A DNA stretch of 64,000 nt, from the NCBI GenBank assembly GCA_013368375.1, contig JAACJP010000012.1, forward strand, positions 496,001-560,000, in the 5' to 3' direction. The DNA comes from Tricholomella constricta. Its lineage: Eukaryota > Basidiomycota > Agaricomycetes > Agaricales > Lyophyllaceae. A program made the translations under genes and the position numbers. The first letter of the stretch is position 1. Every line of letters starts with the position of its first letter. The notes below the pieces were generated by a model, which was not told the origin of the DNA, searched no databases, and saw only the letters and a program-made list of their open reading frames with translations. Positions 19,729 to 33,300 of this stretch are shown piece by piece.

Positions 19729-22700
19729 ATGCTGCGACGTGTTCCTACGACGAACGACGGCAAGGTCGTGGACCGCCTCCAGGAGAGCACCCGAATTAAT
19801 CAGCCATTCAAACCACCCACACTAGCCGTCCCTATCGACCGTGTTCAGCCTCAGCGGAAGCGAAAACGTGTATCGTACAAGGGACAACAGGCCGACGACG
19901 ACTCAGATTCAGAAGCTGAGGCTGCTCGAAACAAGAAGAAAAGGAAGGATGAACGTGATGGGACTTATCATAATGAAGCGGACTTACTGGCAGCTGTTAA
20001 AACGTATCCTGTGTTCAAGCCTAAGCCGTTCGAACAGATCATTCGCCGGTTTTCTATGCCTGCCATGACGAACAAGGATGGGGCTATAGTTCCTCTTATC
20101 CCGACAAATACATCTCTTGGAATTCGTCCGAGGGCGAAGATTATACCCCGACCATTGCATGACCCAATGGAGGACCATGCAATTGTGCTATACGACCCGA
20201 CAATAGACGATCGGGAAACAGATGAGGAGAGGAAGGAACGGGAAAAGGAAGAGGCCAAGGAGAAGGCAGCCCAAGATGCGAGAGCGAAGACCGCAGGCAT
20301 GTATAATCCGCATAAAAGCTTGAAGGCTTTGCTGGGTGAGGGGAAAGAACAGAAAAATAAAGCGGACAAGGTTCCCGTCGTCATTGACCCGCTGTTGACG
20401 AAAGTCCTTCGACCGCATCAAGTCGAGGGCGTCAAGGTTAGTTTGTGTTCATTCCACACCAGCTCTCGCTTATGATCTCCAGTTCCTGTACAAATGTACC
20501 ACTGGAATGCTCGAAGAGAACCAGTATGGCTGTATCATGGCGGACGAGATGGGCCTTGGGAAAACGCTTCAATGCATCGCGTTACTCTGGACATTGCTGA
20601 AACAATCCCCCCATGCTGGAAGGCCATCTATAGAGAAATGCATCATCGCATGCCCCTCCAGTTTGGTGAAGAATTGGGCTAATGAACTTGGTAGGCATCA
20701 CCATCGTTCTTATTGTTGAATGTATGTTCACACTTTCTCCAGTAAAATGGCTAGGAAAAGATGCAGTGACGCCTCTCGCCGTGGATGGGAAAGGTGGCAA
20801 GGGCGAGCTACTGGAGAAGGTCGCCCGTTGGGTGGCCGCCTCAGGGAGAAATGTCACTCAACCAGGTGCCTACTCGAGTAAACTCTTTCTGTCCCGTACT
20901 CACGTCGTGTTAGTGATGATCGTTTCGTATGAAACCCTTCGAACCCTCGGTGCACATCTTGCTAGTTGCAGTATTGGCCTTCTTCTTTGTGACGAAGGAC
21001 ACAGATTGAAGAACTCGGGTAAGCGACGATTTCCCACCTCAATTGTCGCTCACGAGCTGCGTGTCAGAATCCCTCACATACCAGGCACTCAATGCATTGA
21101 ACGTGAAACGACGTGTCATTTTAACTGGCACTCCTATTCAGGTCAGTCTTTTAGTTTCAAGACACAGATTTGGGACTATACACTTATGTCTCTACTACTA
21201 GAATGATCTTTCAGAGTACTTCTCCCTTCTCAGCTTCGCCAATCCAAATTTCTTGGGTTCCAAAAATGACTTCCGGAAGAACTTTGAGAACCATATCATC
21301 CGTGGCCGTGATGCGGAAGCGAGCGACGTCTTCAAGGCGCAGAGCGAGAAGAAACTGAAGGAGCTTGGAGGCCTCGTCACCAAGTTCATCATACGCAGAA
21401 CTAACGACCTTCTCTCTAAATATCGTGCGTCCCAACAACCTGCTGGCGTCCCTCCACTTCTCAAATTCTGCATTCAGTTCCTGTCAAATACGAGCAGGTC
21501 GTATTTTGCGGGCTATCGGACTTCCAGTTATCTCTCTATCGGTTGTTCATTTCTTCACCAGAGATTAAAGCTCTGCTACGAGGAGCAGATTCGCAGCCTC
21601 TCAAGGCCATCAACATCCTCAAGAAGCTTTGTAACCACCCAGAGCTCTTGAATTTACCCGATGACCTTCGAGGGAGCGAGCCTCTGATTCCCGAGGGCTT
21701 CGCGGGAGCTGGTGCGACAAGCAAAGAGAAAGGAAGAAATCACACCGTGCGTTGTGACTGGGGTGGAAAGTTTTTGGTCCTAGAACGGTGCGTGATGCAC
21801 CAGGATGTGATATTATCCAAACTCACACATCTTTAGGTTTCTGCACCACATAAAGACGCATACAAATGACAAAATAGTACTCATCAGTAACTATACCCAG
21901 ACTCTAGATCTCTTTGAGAAACTCTGCCGAAACAAAAAGTGCCTATCCTCTCTACACAATGATGTTATGGAAATATTCAGAGTCATCTCATTTCGCAGAT
22001 ATGGATGTTTTCGGCTCGATGGAACGATGAGCATCACCAAACGGCAAAAGCTCGTCGACCAGTTCAACGATCCAGAGGGGAAGGAATTTATTTTCCTTCT
22101 AAGTAGTAAAGCTGGTGGATGTGGGATCAACCTCATTGGCGCCAACCGCTTGATTCTCTTCGATCCTGGTCGGTTACTGCTCGCAGGGAAACATTACTCT
22201 TTTACTTACATTTGCTTCAGACTGGAATCCAGCGGCAGATCAACAAGCCTTGGCCCGTGTTTGGCGTGACGGCCAAAAGAAAGAATGTGAGCGATTTGCT
22301 CTGCAGTTCCTACGTCGATGGAACTGAATCAAATTGCGTAGGCTTCGTATACCGGTTTATCTCGACTGGAACGATCGAGGAGAAGATTTTTCAAAGGCAG
22401 GCTAGCAAGCAGGCCCTTTCGTCTGCCGTCGTAGACGAGAAGGAAGACGCGGAGCGACACTTCTCGATTGACGCACTGCGCCAGCTGTTCTTGTTTAATG
22501 AAAAGACGCTATGCGAGACGCACGAGACTTTCAAGTGCAAACGATGTAAGAATGGGAAACAAGTGATCAAGGCGCCTGCCCTTTTGTACGGCGATGCGAG
22601 CACGTATGTGGTCTTGCACGTTTGTCTGTTAGGGAGGCTCACAATCTTGATGCTAGATGGAATCACTTCACGAACGCGGAGCTTCAGAACAACCACGATG

Positions 22701-22765
22701 ATCTGTTACGCGCTGAAGTCGGGTTACCTGAAGTCTCCTTCGTATTTCAATACATTAGTCATTGA
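19729..22765 (+). CDS. RAD54: DNA repair ATPase RAD54 (SNF2 family)
   Basis: Translocase that works with Rad51 in homologous recombination. Start chosen at [12 protein letters not shown]; an in-frame upstream extension lacks an ATG that fits the family. The N-terminal region contains [17 protein letters not shown], typical of Rad54. SNF2 motifs follow in order: I ([18 protein letters not shown], ~20540), II ([12 protein letters not shown], ~20985), III ([20 protein letters not shown] across an intron, ~21100-21210), IV-VI ([50 protein letters not shown]). The C-terminal zinc-like patch [11 protein letters not shown] and the ending [10 protein letters not shown] match the family. About ten short introns. 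Complete. Confidence 0.93.
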
Positions 22766-22892
22766 TGCTGTTGAAACATCCTTCAAGCTGCAGTGACAGT
22801 GGCAGAAACGCGTAACGGGCCAGGGTGCGTTTCACGGCGAAGCAAGCAGACATTATACATAGTTGGGCATGAGCATGTAGAGGGTCGAAGAT

Positions 22893-24118
22893 CTACTGAA
22901 CCACATCATCCCATTCGCCCCATTCACCGCCGGTTGCGCGCACTCTCACCTTTTCTCCGGAGGGTCCAAAATATGACGCCTTCATCCAGGCCTTCATTTC
23001 CTCTTCGGTGAAAGGACCAAAGACTTCGCCTGGCTGAGCGCTTGCAGGAGTGTACCATTTGTACTCGTACCGCACGTCGGCGGACGGGGGCACCCATGAC
23101 GGGTCGACGTTCGCAGATGAGCGAACTGCGCGAACGAGTTCTTCATATGTTTTGGAATAGATATCGGTCTCCCCTAGAGCCATGATAGTTGACGCAAGAT
23201 GGGTAATCTTTTCGATCTGTGTCGGCTCCCTGGCTGGTTTATCGACGTTCATGGCGTCGAGTTCAGCGGCCTTGACTTTAACGCTGCTGTTATCCTAGTC
23301 AGTAGTCTTTCGATACGAATAAAGACGTGTACTTGCACTTTATGGTGCTTCTTGGCCTGGATACCCAGGCGTTGCAGAGCCTCGAGTACGGTTTCACCTT
23401 TCTTGAGCATCGGTAAGAGTTCCTTCTCGAGATTCCCCTTGCCCCCACTCTCCTCGAGTTCCTTCTCCTCGGCCTGCATCCTCTCCCGTTGCTCCTTCTC
23501 CTGCTGTCGTTTCCGCCGCCGAGCCATCTTGATCTCCCTCTCCCCCAAGCCCTCCATCCAACGATCGTGAACCCCGTGAGGGTCAAAGGTCCGCACGTAG
23601 CTCCCATCCTCCGTGAACTTGCCTTCTTCCATCTCGTCACGCATGTTGAACGACGACAGCTCATACCCCATGCCCGCCTTTTTTCTCCGCTCAGCATCAT
23701 CCTCGTCCTCCGGCTCATCCTCGTCCTCGTCCTCCGACCCCGAATTGTTGAATTCCTGTCCTTCAATATCCCCAAGTCTCAGATACTCCTCCTTCTTCTT
23801 CTTTCCGCCCACCTGCTCCTGCTTCTCCTCCTTATCTGCCATGGCGAACATATCATCCTCGTCGTCGTCCTCTGCCGCGTCCTTCTTCCGACTGTGCACG
23901 ACGCCCTCGCCGTCGTCGCTGGAGTCTGATTCGTAGCCCTCGTTCCTCACTTGTCCGCGGCGGTGTGCCGGGTTCTCAAGAGCGGAGTCGACCTGTTCTG
24001 CGAAATTGGCGGGATCGTCGGCGGGATCGATGATCCGGGTCTTCTTGGGGGCATGTGTGGATGAAGAGGCCTCGGCATTGGATCCAGCAGCGCGTTTCTG
24101 GCTGGAGCGGGGGGGCAT
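22893..24118 (-). CDS. LIN1/CD2BP2-like GYF-domain protein of the U5 snRNP
   Basis: Spliceosome-associated protein bridging U5 components. Start MPPRSSQKRAAG; an in-frame ATG 33 bp upstream is possible. Features: basic N-terminus, strongly acidic middle (DEDEDEPEDEDDAERRKK), and the conserved MGYELSSFNMRDEMEEGKF / VRTFDPHGVHDRWMEGLGE block seen in CD2BP2 proteins. One intron near 23250-23320 follows. The C-terminal GYF domain reads YKWYTPASAQPGEVFGPFTE with MKAWMKASYFG and ends EWGEWDDVVQ. GYF domains bind proline-rich ligands. Convergent with RAD54 and divergent with the PQ-loop gene. Confidence 0.87.
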
Positions 24119-24230
24119 GGTGTGAGCGTGAAGTGTAGTAATCTGTGGCAAGTTAGGGACTAGAATATTTGTGATCGTCGACGTTTCATTTTACGCATGA
24201 ACCGAATTGAGCGACCTTGGCCCTGATACA

Positions 24231-24238
24231 TATTTAAG
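24231..24238 (+). promoter_or_regulatory. TATA-like box of PQ-loop gene
   Basis: TATTTAAG lies 32-39 bp before the ATG at 24270 within a 151 bp divergent spacer. Position and sequence fit a core promoter with a short leader; it is not tested. Confidence 0.4.
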
Positions 24239-24269
24239 CCCCTTCCCCCTTCTCTCCGTGCTGCAACCA

Positions 24270-26149
24270 ATGCTGTCTACTCCCACCGTGAGCGAGCTGC
24301 TTGGTTATACCTCCATCGCCTGTTGGTTAGGCGCACAGTTTCCGTAAGTCACCCGTCGTCATCGCCGCCACCCCATCCTCCGTCATCCGCCTCGCGCCTG
24401 AACCCACCCAGACAGGTTTTGGAAAACATACGCCGCCAGTCCTGCGAAGGCCTCGCACTGCCTTTCCTAGCCAATTGGCTTCTCGGTAATGCCATCTATT
24501 GCGCCTTTTTTGCCTTGTCAGCTTATCAGAACCTTCCCTGCCACAGGCGATTTTAGCAACCTCGTAGGATGCATCCTTACCCATCAGCTGCCATTTCAGG
24601 TCAGTTTCGTCCCTTCTGTCTTGGTCCGGTGCTGAATGTCGAGTACGTAGACGTATCTGGCCACATACTTCGTATTCGTAGACTGTACACTGGTCGCTCA
24701 ATATTTCTATTACACGGGTCTTGCAAAACCCGCTCCATCGTTCGCCCACCCTCGCCCGCTGCCACCCGCATCCAGGACCCGTCGAGTGTCGACCGACAGA
24801 GGCGCCACGCGTTACCGCACCCTCTCCGCGGTCGCCGCAAACGTCGCCGCAACAGCAGCCCTTGCCGCACAACAAGATGAACAGACCGACCACCGGCGGC
24901 GCTGGCATGCCCGTAGCAACACCGAGCAGCTAGACGATAGCTCCAGGGCAGGGAGCCTGCAGGACTTGGCAGACGAGGATGACGTGGATGAGAGTGCACT
25001 TGCCGCGCTAGCGGACAGCTTTCATTCTGAAGCTGGGCATGAGTCGAGGAGGAAGCGGGTGTCGTGGAGTATAGAACGATACAGACGGAGGAGTGGGAGT
25101 CTCGGAGTCATACCAGGGGTCATCACAACACCATTACATTCGGCCCAGCCACTGCCATCGACCGACTCTCTCCTAGATGCAACTAGGCGCGGGCGGACGC
25201 TTGAGCGGGACCTCGACGAGAGTCTAGAGATAGAACCAGATATGGCGAGTCCGAACCGGCGGAGCTCGCGAGCAAGCCGGAGAGGGGCGACCATGGTATT
25301 CCTTAGTACGTGGGCCTTGTTTGGAATCGGTACTATGGCGAGTGGTAAACATGGTTTCACCACGACTCCCGATTCCAATGCAGGCAAGGTACTGGCGATT
25401 CGGGGATTCGGCATGGCTGATTCCGCAGCGCTGCACATGTCTACGGCGCCTACGGTAAATCTGGAGACTCTTCATAAAGGTAGACTGTTTGCCGGACGGA
25501 CGTCGCACCCAAACGTACCCTTATACGAGGCTGTTATGAGAGAGCCTCTTGACGAGCGCGTCATTGGCCGGATTTTCGCATGGCTATGCACAACGTTATA
25601 TCTGACTTCTCGCCTACCGCAGATATGGAAAAACGTGCGCCTTATTTCTCACTTATTGCTGCCCGTGACTCACATATTCTCCAGTTTGTCCGGAAATCTG
25701 TCGAGGTCAGGATCACTCTATATCAATAGGTGTCGCGCCTCCTTACATTTTTACAGGGCTTGTCGATGTATCTCTTTGTGTTTGCTTTTCTGGGCAACGT
25801 CTTCTATGTAGCATCCATCCTGTCTTCGCCAAACATGCAGCTACCTCCGCCACAATCAGCCGCATTCATCAACGAAAGCATTCCGTTCGTCGCGCGACTT
25901 TTGCTGCAGGATATTGTACTGATCCTTGACGTTAGGTATCTTCTGGGGAGTGCGGGCACACTCCTTTTCGATGTGACGATCGTCGGGCAGTCGTTTATCT
26001 ACCGGCCTCGGCATCGGCGGCACAGCACAGTCTACAGTAGAATAGAGGAGGAAGAGACTGGCCTCCTGACAGGAGACTCTGTAGCACGGCATGTGAGCGA
26101 CTCGACAGTGCTACCGCGGGGTCGCTCGTTGCGCACACGAAGTAGTTAG
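24270..26149 (+). CDS. PQ-loop repeat membrane protein (vacuolar/lysosomal amino-acid exporter type)
   Basis: Seven-helix transporter with two PQ-loops, similar to Ypq1/PQLC2, which export cationic amino acids from the vacuole. The N-terminal half reads MLSTPTVSELLGYTSIACWL, then GAQFPQVLENIRRQSCEGLA across the first intron (PQ loop 1) and GLALPFLANWLLGD. A long cytosolic insert (~24800-25550) is Ser/Arg-rich. The second half has FAWLCTTLYLTSRLPQIWKN (PQ loop 2), an intron at ~25640-25680, then FVRKSVEGLSMYLFVFAFLG. The tail ends RSLRTRSS. Substrate is inferred from family only. Confidence 0.83.
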
Positions 26150-26321
26150 TGTATAACCCTGGATGTTCATTGTATCTATATATTTCTTTGGTTTCCCCGC
26201 ACGCGACAATGCTTGCCGAATGCGGAGTTGAGTGGATGTCATGTCCGAGCAAGCAGCATCCGTCTCTCACTGAAGGAACCTCAGGAGAGAGACTTAGCCT
26301 ACTAAAGCCCCCCATCACGCT

Positions 26322-27553
26322 ATGTCGTCCTTCGATTCCATACGCCTGGGTCCCCAGCCCGGCGCCCAACTTGCAAAGTTCACCCCATATAAGCTCGTGA
26401 GTCTTTGTCTTTCGTCAGTGGTCACTTTCTTGACTTGTTATATAGCGTGCGCTAGTCCTTGACTATCTTTGCCACCAATGCTACACGAGAACTGCGAAAG
26501 CTTTTGCCAGAGATAGCACAGTACGACATCTCGACGCCGATGGTGATGAAATTCCGGCAAACAAAGGTCTGAGTCAAACGATTGCTGAGCTGCCCGAGGA
26601 CGAGCTGAAGCAAATCGAGCTTCGCGAACGTATGTGTCGGTCAAACCCAGAATATGTCGTCTGCTTATCTCGTGGCAGAAATCCGCCAACAGATCCTTTC
26701 GGGCCAAGTGGACGAAGCCACCGCCAACCTCAACGAGCACTTCCCGTCAGTCCTCTCCGGACCCGTCACTGTACGACCTCCACCGTTCCCTCGAGATAGT
26801 CTTCGCATATCAGATGCGATCCCATACGTCCCGTCTACCTCCGTCGATCCCGCACATTTAACGCTAAACCTCCGTATCCTCTCGTTCATCGAAGCATGCC
26901 GCACCATCCCCCTTCCATCTTCCAACCACGATGGCAAAGCTCCACCAACAAGCACACTGTCTCACGAGGAACCTACGACTTTAGATGACAAGGACACAGG
27001 GGAGTCTTTGGAAAAACAGCTGGCGCTGCTTTCCAAGGCACAGAAACTTCTAGCTCTGGCGAACACCCTTGCAAAGCCCAGTGAGCGGGAGTTGTATCTT
27101 AAAGAGCTTAATAACGTCGGAGGGCTCCTAGCCTACAAGGTTCCCGAACATAGTTCGATCTCCAAGTACCTCAGCCAGGAACGGCGGGAGGCCGTTGCTG
27201 ACCAGATAAACTGGGCGATCTTAGGTATATGCCTCTCTTCCACTCGGTATTTTAGGCACTCACGGACATTTTCCAACTCAGATCGCGTTGGATTACCGCC
27301 GGTATCGTCTCTGGAATTGTTGGCGCGGTATACAGCTACCGTCTGGTCGTTTGCCCATCAACACGACATCAAGGTGCGGCCTGGCGCATTAATTCCTCCG
27401 ACAACGCTCCCACCTACAACGCAGAAGGAACCGGAGGTGATTTTCATTTTCATTTTCTCTCGACACATCCGTTCTAGCCCCGCATTTCTCATCCGCTTTT
27501 TCTAGACTGTACCACCATTCGAGCTGAAGCATTTCCTCGACTCCAAGACATAA
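26322..27553 (+). CDS. LisH-CTLH-CRA protein (RanBPM/GID complex type)
   Basis: Starts MSSFDSIRLGPQPG. A LisH motif follows the first intron (LRALVLDYLCHQCYTRTAKA), then a CTLH motif (IELREQIRQQILSGQVDEAT across an intron) and a CRA-like C-terminal helical region (LLALANTLAKPSERELYLKE, LSQERREAVADQINWAIL). Family members are scaffold subunits of the GID/CTLH ubiquitin ligase or RanBPM-like proteins. No SPRY domain precedes LisH here, so it is closer to the short Gid8/Gid1 C-terminal type than to full RanBPM. The last exon encodes TVPPFELKHFLDSKT and ends at 27553. Convergent with the next gene. Confidence 0.78.
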
Positions 27554-27701
27554 CCAACTTTCGAAGTTCATTCACGATGATTAATTATTCGCATATTTCA
27601 CGTCCTCATCATCCCCACGTTCCATTCTTCTCTTTCCCTTTCACTGTGTCTCCTCTCCTTGCATTTCATCCATTCTCTGTGGAACACCTATGTAGGCCTA
27701 C

Positions 27702-28789
27702 TTACTGTACAATTTCTACGTCATCCCACCTACCCCTGTTCAACTTTACCAGCATCCCGATAGATACATGGCACTCGCGCAATCCTAGAACGCGCAAGTG
27801 GCTCCACCGACTCCATTCTACCCTGTCCAGGATCTTCTCTGCGCTGCCCGATTTCAGGCCCAGCCAAGTATTGTATGAGAGGTCCAGAACGACGAGAAGA
27901 GGACAGGTACCAGGTAATCTGTGCAGCGCAATGGGCGTCGGGAGATTGATGAGCGCCATGCGCGTGATTGTGGGCGGAAGGCTAAGAAGCGACGACGTCG
28001 CCAGACGTGTTGACATGAGGACGAAGGTGCGCAAAGGATCCACGTCGCACTCCCGTTCGGAGTCCCAGGAAGCGTCTTCCTTGTTATTTGAATGAGAGTC
28101 GACGTTATCCGTATCTCTTGTCGCCCGGATGAAGTAATCGTCGCGCAGCGTAGCATTTGGCCCAACCACGACTAACTCTGTGTCGGTGTGGCCGTCAGGC
28201 TCGCATAGCGCATACAGCTTTGCGCTTGAAAGCGGCGAATATATTGCCGACTGCCGCACGAGGTCGCGCTGCAGATGAGAAGGTAAGTGGGGGATGATAT
28301 CCTGTTTAAACTGCTGGGTGGACAGTGCAGCAAGCACACGGAGGCATAAGTTGGAGAGCGAGGGTATCGGGGGTGGAGATGGAAGGACAAGGGAAACGGC
28401 CCGTGCGCGCCACACCGGGGTGTCCTCCTCAGCAACTTCTTTCGATGTCAGTGTCCAGCTTTTGGGGGCCTCGGGCCCCGGGCAATTCTTATACGCACTC
28501 GAGTGGGAAGCCTCGGCCTTGGCTGGGGGACGGTCGAGCGGGTAATCGGGGCTGGAGAGGTCTATTGGGAGAGTGGGCGAGTTGCGGGCGAGAGTGGCAG
28601 AGACATGGGTGCGGATTCTCTGGAGGTTTTGAGAATGCCGAAACTGCTCGCCTCTATTCAGAATATATATAAGGTTAGCGGGTTCAAAGTGCGCAAATGA
28701 TAGTGCAACGACCTCAATGTATGTAGCAGATTGTTGACTGCTCGAGGATTGGGATCAGTGTGAGATGGTCCAGTGGATGATCGGGACAT
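27702..28789 (-). CDS. Unrecognised protein with LRR-like C-terminus
   Basis: Two exons: 28713-28789 (MSRSSTGPSHTDPNPRAVNN) and 27702-28653, with a 59 bp intron. The joined frame is continuous for about 340 residues. The C-terminal third has leucine-rich-repeat-like spacing (LLVVLDLSYNTWLGL and LRVLGLRECHVSIGMLVKL), which suggests a few LRR units. The middle contains FKQDIIPHLPSHLQRDLVRQ, which is somewhat F-box/LRR-like, but a clear F-box is not visible. I do not recognise the family; it may be a basidiomycete-specific protein. Confidence 0.65.
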
Positions 28790-29024
28790 TGGGTCAATTT
28801 TATATCTGATCAACGGAAGTCTAGTCTCCTGCTAGCTAGCAAAGGTGCGGCAGGACAGTATCATGGAATGTCAGAAAAGGTGGCTCGCTGGAGGTGCGCG
28901 ACCTCGGTGTTAACAGCAAGCGGTCATGGTGGTCGTGAGCAAGATATGCAAATTTGCCGAAGCTCAGACCTCAGACTCTCCGAATATTTCAAAATTGCAA
29001 AGCAAACAGATAACAAAAATTAGA

Positions 29025-30192
29025 TTACTCTTGGGGGGTAAAGGGGCTTCTCCTGTATGCTGGAGCCTCGATAATAGATGGTAGTACTTTAGCAAGCTCG
29101 ACCGTGCCAGCGGGGAACGGCAGATCGTCCACTCCCTTTGGAAGGACCTTTTCATACAAGCCTTTCGCTTGGTTGTGGCTGCTGAGAGCGGTCATCTTCT
29201 TCTTAGCGTCACGTATTAAAACCTGGGCGTTGTCGACGCCAGGAACATTTCCACGGACGAAGATGAGGTCGAGATTGGTGTCGACACGGACAACCGCGAG
29301 ATTCTGCGTCGTTATGCGTTTGCCACCCATGCGTCCCGCCATCTTTTTGCCAGGCCAGATTCGTCCTGGGTCCTATAGGAAAGGTTTATGACAGAGGAAG
29401 CTGACTTGTGAGAGCCGACGCACCTGGCAGTTACCAGCGGACCCAGATGATCGATGTGATACGGAAACACCATGACTGGCAGCTAAACCGTGGAAGCCCC
29501 ACCTCTTCATACCTCCTTGAAAACCCTTTCCGATGCTGCCATGACACAAGTTAGATATGAAACTTGACAAGACGAAGAAACCGTACGAATTTGCAACTAC
29601 GTCCACAAATTGGCCTGGAACGAAATGGACTGCAGACAGTGTTGTGCCTTGAAGAATGTCAGGCTTTCAATTCGATAAATGGGAACCATAAGGACTCACC
29701 GACAGGAACGAGCGCATCGGGTGTCACTGGAAACTCCTTCACGATCCTCTTCGGAGGCACCTTTGCCTTTTTGAAGTGTCCTAACATCTGACGCGTAGTA
29801 GTCTTAGCAGGGCGGTCCGAGGCAGCAACCTGTACTGCATGGTACACGGTATGGTCTCGTCGAATAGTACGAATGTTCGCAGTGACCTGACAGTTTTCGA
29901 GCTAATGCACGAATCAACATGACGGAAAAACATAAACCGAACGACGACGACGCACCTGGAGGACTGTAACGGGGAACCGTGCACCCTGGTCGTTCCACAT
30001 GACAGCCATTCCCCGTTTGCGCGCAATGAGCCCCGTCCGTATCGAGTCCGGCGTCCATTTTGTAGGCTCAACGGAGGCCTTGGAGGCAGACGAACTGGTT
30101 ACCGGGGTAGCACTTGCGATTCCGGTCTTGTGGAGGTGCCTAAGGCGGCAAACGCCAGTAGGCGTGCGCTGGAGAGCCCATAGCCTGAGCAT
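29025..30192 (-). CDS. Mitochondrial large-subunit ribosomal protein uL3m
   Basis: Component of the mitochondrial 54S subunit near the peptidyl-transferase centre. Start at 30192 gives [20 protein letters not shown], an Arg-rich presequence. The uL3 fold follows: [26 protein letters not shown], then exons with [20 protein letters not shown] and the signature [34 protein letters not shown]. After a short intron come [20 protein letters not shown] and the ordered C-terminus ending PFTPQE. At least four introns. An upstream in-frame TTG is not used. Divergent from the RRN6-like gene, 130 bp apart. Confidence 0.9.
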
Positions 30193-30322
30193 AGCGTGTT
30201 GGCGCAATTCAGACGAAGCAACAGTTCGCGGAAGAAAATGGCGGACTTCAAATTCTCGCGTTTGATTTCATTGATTTTCCGTTCCACTTTCAGCTTTTCC
30301 GTGAAACAGGTGTCCAAATGGA

Positions 30323-33300
30323 ATGAATTCCTGGCCAGCCGATGACCGCATTCAACTTGCTACCGACACCGCGAGGAAGGGCGAAAGCAAGGCGAAGCAA
30401 AAGGCCCCTGTGAGAAATTATCTTGACCTAGAACGCGGCCCAAACGCGGTCACCCTGGTTGAGAGGGATGGCCGTCTGGAGTGGACCTCGATTGTAAAAA
30501 ATGTAATAAAAGGTTCATACTTACTAGCTGGTGCTTGTTATCCAGCCTTCTGATCGTCAGGAAAGGCCCGAATCATCTTCATATGGGGAAGTGTACGACC
30601 ATATATCCTGCGACGCGGTCAACCCGCGACCCTCAGATCAAAAACACCATACTTCAAAGCGCAGAACGAGGGGTGAGTACGACCGTCAATTTGGACGAAT
30701 TCGAATCTTACACTCGCGAATTGCAGGCCAATTTTCTACGCACATACCTCCCAGATGTGGACATTCCTGCTGAATTGATCAGAGATGAGCTCTCGCAAGA
30801 CGCCAAAATCACGCAAAGGCTGGAGGTGTTTGACCCGTACATGGGCAATCTGCTGGAACCTGTCATGACTCGAGACGCAACGTTCTTAGCGTTTCCTATG
30901 GGAGAACTGAATCGGGATCTCAGTAGGCTTTGCCAGTTTCAATCTTGTCGTTTTATTAAGGGTACCTCGACAGATCTCTCTCCTTTTTGTCAGTCAGAGA
31001 ACAGCGTGATTTTCAAACCATCTGCACACCCAACTCGGACATTCGATACGCCCATCCAGCAAGTATCTGCCTCCCGACCTCCCGGCGCTACCGGCCTGCA
31101 CAGTATGGCCTTGTTCGTCATTCCTACCTACCAAAATGCTTACAATCATTACCATAGCCCCATATCTGGCGGTCCGTACATTTGGGCTAACTTCCGTATT
31201 CGAGGTAAATACCTCTCAAACTACGCCATACTTGGCCGAGGCTGTCACTGTATTGCATGCCGATACGGCCAATCGTGCTCTTGTCGATATTTGCCTTTCA
31301 CCCTCGCCGTTCGGAGCGCTCCTTGTGACCGATCTTGGCTCCGTGTACAAATGTGGTATATCCAGTGGGCGCAAGTACTTGTAAGCAGAGCGGCTCTTGT
31401 TATACGGAATCTTTTTTCAACTGCACTTGTCAGAAACGTAGTTCATACACCTGCTCATGATGTTGGCGAAACCACTCGAGACTTATTTTGGCGCCTTGCT
31501 GGTGGCGTAGATGATGTGAATTATTTTTTGGCTTCCAAAAAATCTCTCGTCCATATCGACCTTAGAGTGCGTCGGACCTCTTTCCATTCAAAACAAGATA
31601 CTTACCTCATTAACAGACCACGAACACGTCCCAAGGACTGTTTTCGCTTCCAGGCCAGCGGGATGTACTGACCTCCATCGAAGATCAGAAAGGAGACAAT
31701 ATAATCAAATTGTGTTCCACTCGAGAGATACTTTGGATTGACACCCGCTTTCCTGGAAAGCCTCTTCTGGGGTATCGGCATGGTCGAGCATATGATCGGC
31801 ACCTCGAAGCACGGACCATTCCCTTATCCTCAGGTTGGTGCGCTAGTGTGACTTCCATCCTTCAATCGCTGATATTATTTGCCAGCATCTACATTATTGA
31901 CCTCTCGTGACAATGCTCTGGTAACGGTGTATGATGTTTCCCGCTCAGAGGGGCAGCTCCTTCACGTCAACGCGCCCCCGTACTGTTTCATTCCAGGAAA
32001 CGATGCTAGTGCCTCGCACCTCGGCCAAGCTCTGTTCAAACATCCCTTGGATAAGAAAGATAATTCATTCAGCCTCATTCGTTTGACGGAACGAGGGTGT
32101 CTGCAGAAAGTCGACCTTCGTATATCTGATGCTGATTTCGCTCCAGTGTTTGAAACGTCATGGACGACAGATGTAAAACAACTCGACGCAAAGTCTCTCC
32201 ATCCAAGGGAAGCACCACATGACAAGCAAGCTTTCATTGAAGTAGATCTTTCCGGAGCCTATGATCGTAAGAATTAATGCAACTTTGGTGTTCACTTTCT
32301 CATTGTTCGGCTACAGATATCTTCAAAGTTCACGAGCAGGGGAGAGAGAAGTTAGAGGAGGAAAACGCGAATGCCGTTTATGACCTGCTCGAAACAATTC
32401 CAACATTCTGGCAAGAGGTGGAACCTCCGCTGGAGCATATGATAACAACGTATTCAAATCCTCGAAGTTGTGTTTGCTTGCGATTGACTATATGTTCTAA
32501 TTTCAGATACGATGCAGTCTTTCGTGCCGGGGACGACCCACATCAAAACGCAAGGGCTGACTTCCTGACAGAAAGCATCATTAACTCCACGAGAGGGTAC
32601 CGTGCAATGTTCCAGGGTCGTCTGTCCCCCAAGACACTTGTAGGGGGTGCCTCGTGGCATTATAACATCGCTCCGATACTTCGACATTTCGAATCTGATT
32701 TTGCGGATGACATTCAAAGCGGCACAGAGGTTCTAAGAGGGCACGACCTCGCTGAAGATCCAGAACGATCGGCCGAGTCGCTCAGATATGAGAACGAGGC
32801 ACGCGAACAGCTAGCATTGGATATGGCTCTGTCGACCGATATTTTCTCGGGCCAACCGTTCTTGAATGCCTCCGAAGAAGGTTCAGAGTTGGAAACCATG
32901 GCCAGAACTCTGTCCCTCGGGGGGGAACCGCCTTCCGTGGATTTCGGGTACCTTCGGCCCCGACACACTAACTATTATAACAAGGGGGAAGAGAAGGAAA
33001 AGGAAGTTGCAGCATCGATGGGAGTTCGGTCGCTATTGAAGGGTTGGGAAATTGGCGCGGATCCAGAGGAGTATTTGTTTGTGGACCATTATGACGAAGG
33101 TGCCTCTGAGCCACAGCCGATTCGTCGAGCGAAGCCTTCCCAGGCGCCAGGGACGCAGTCTCAGAGACCACCAATGATTCTGGCTACATCCACTGTGCCT
33201 CCAAGGCCTCCAGAGGTTGTGCGTCGGATGCTTGGGGCTCATTCGCAAGGATCAGCCACGCCACCGCTCACGATCGGTTTCGGAAGCCAAGAGTACATGA

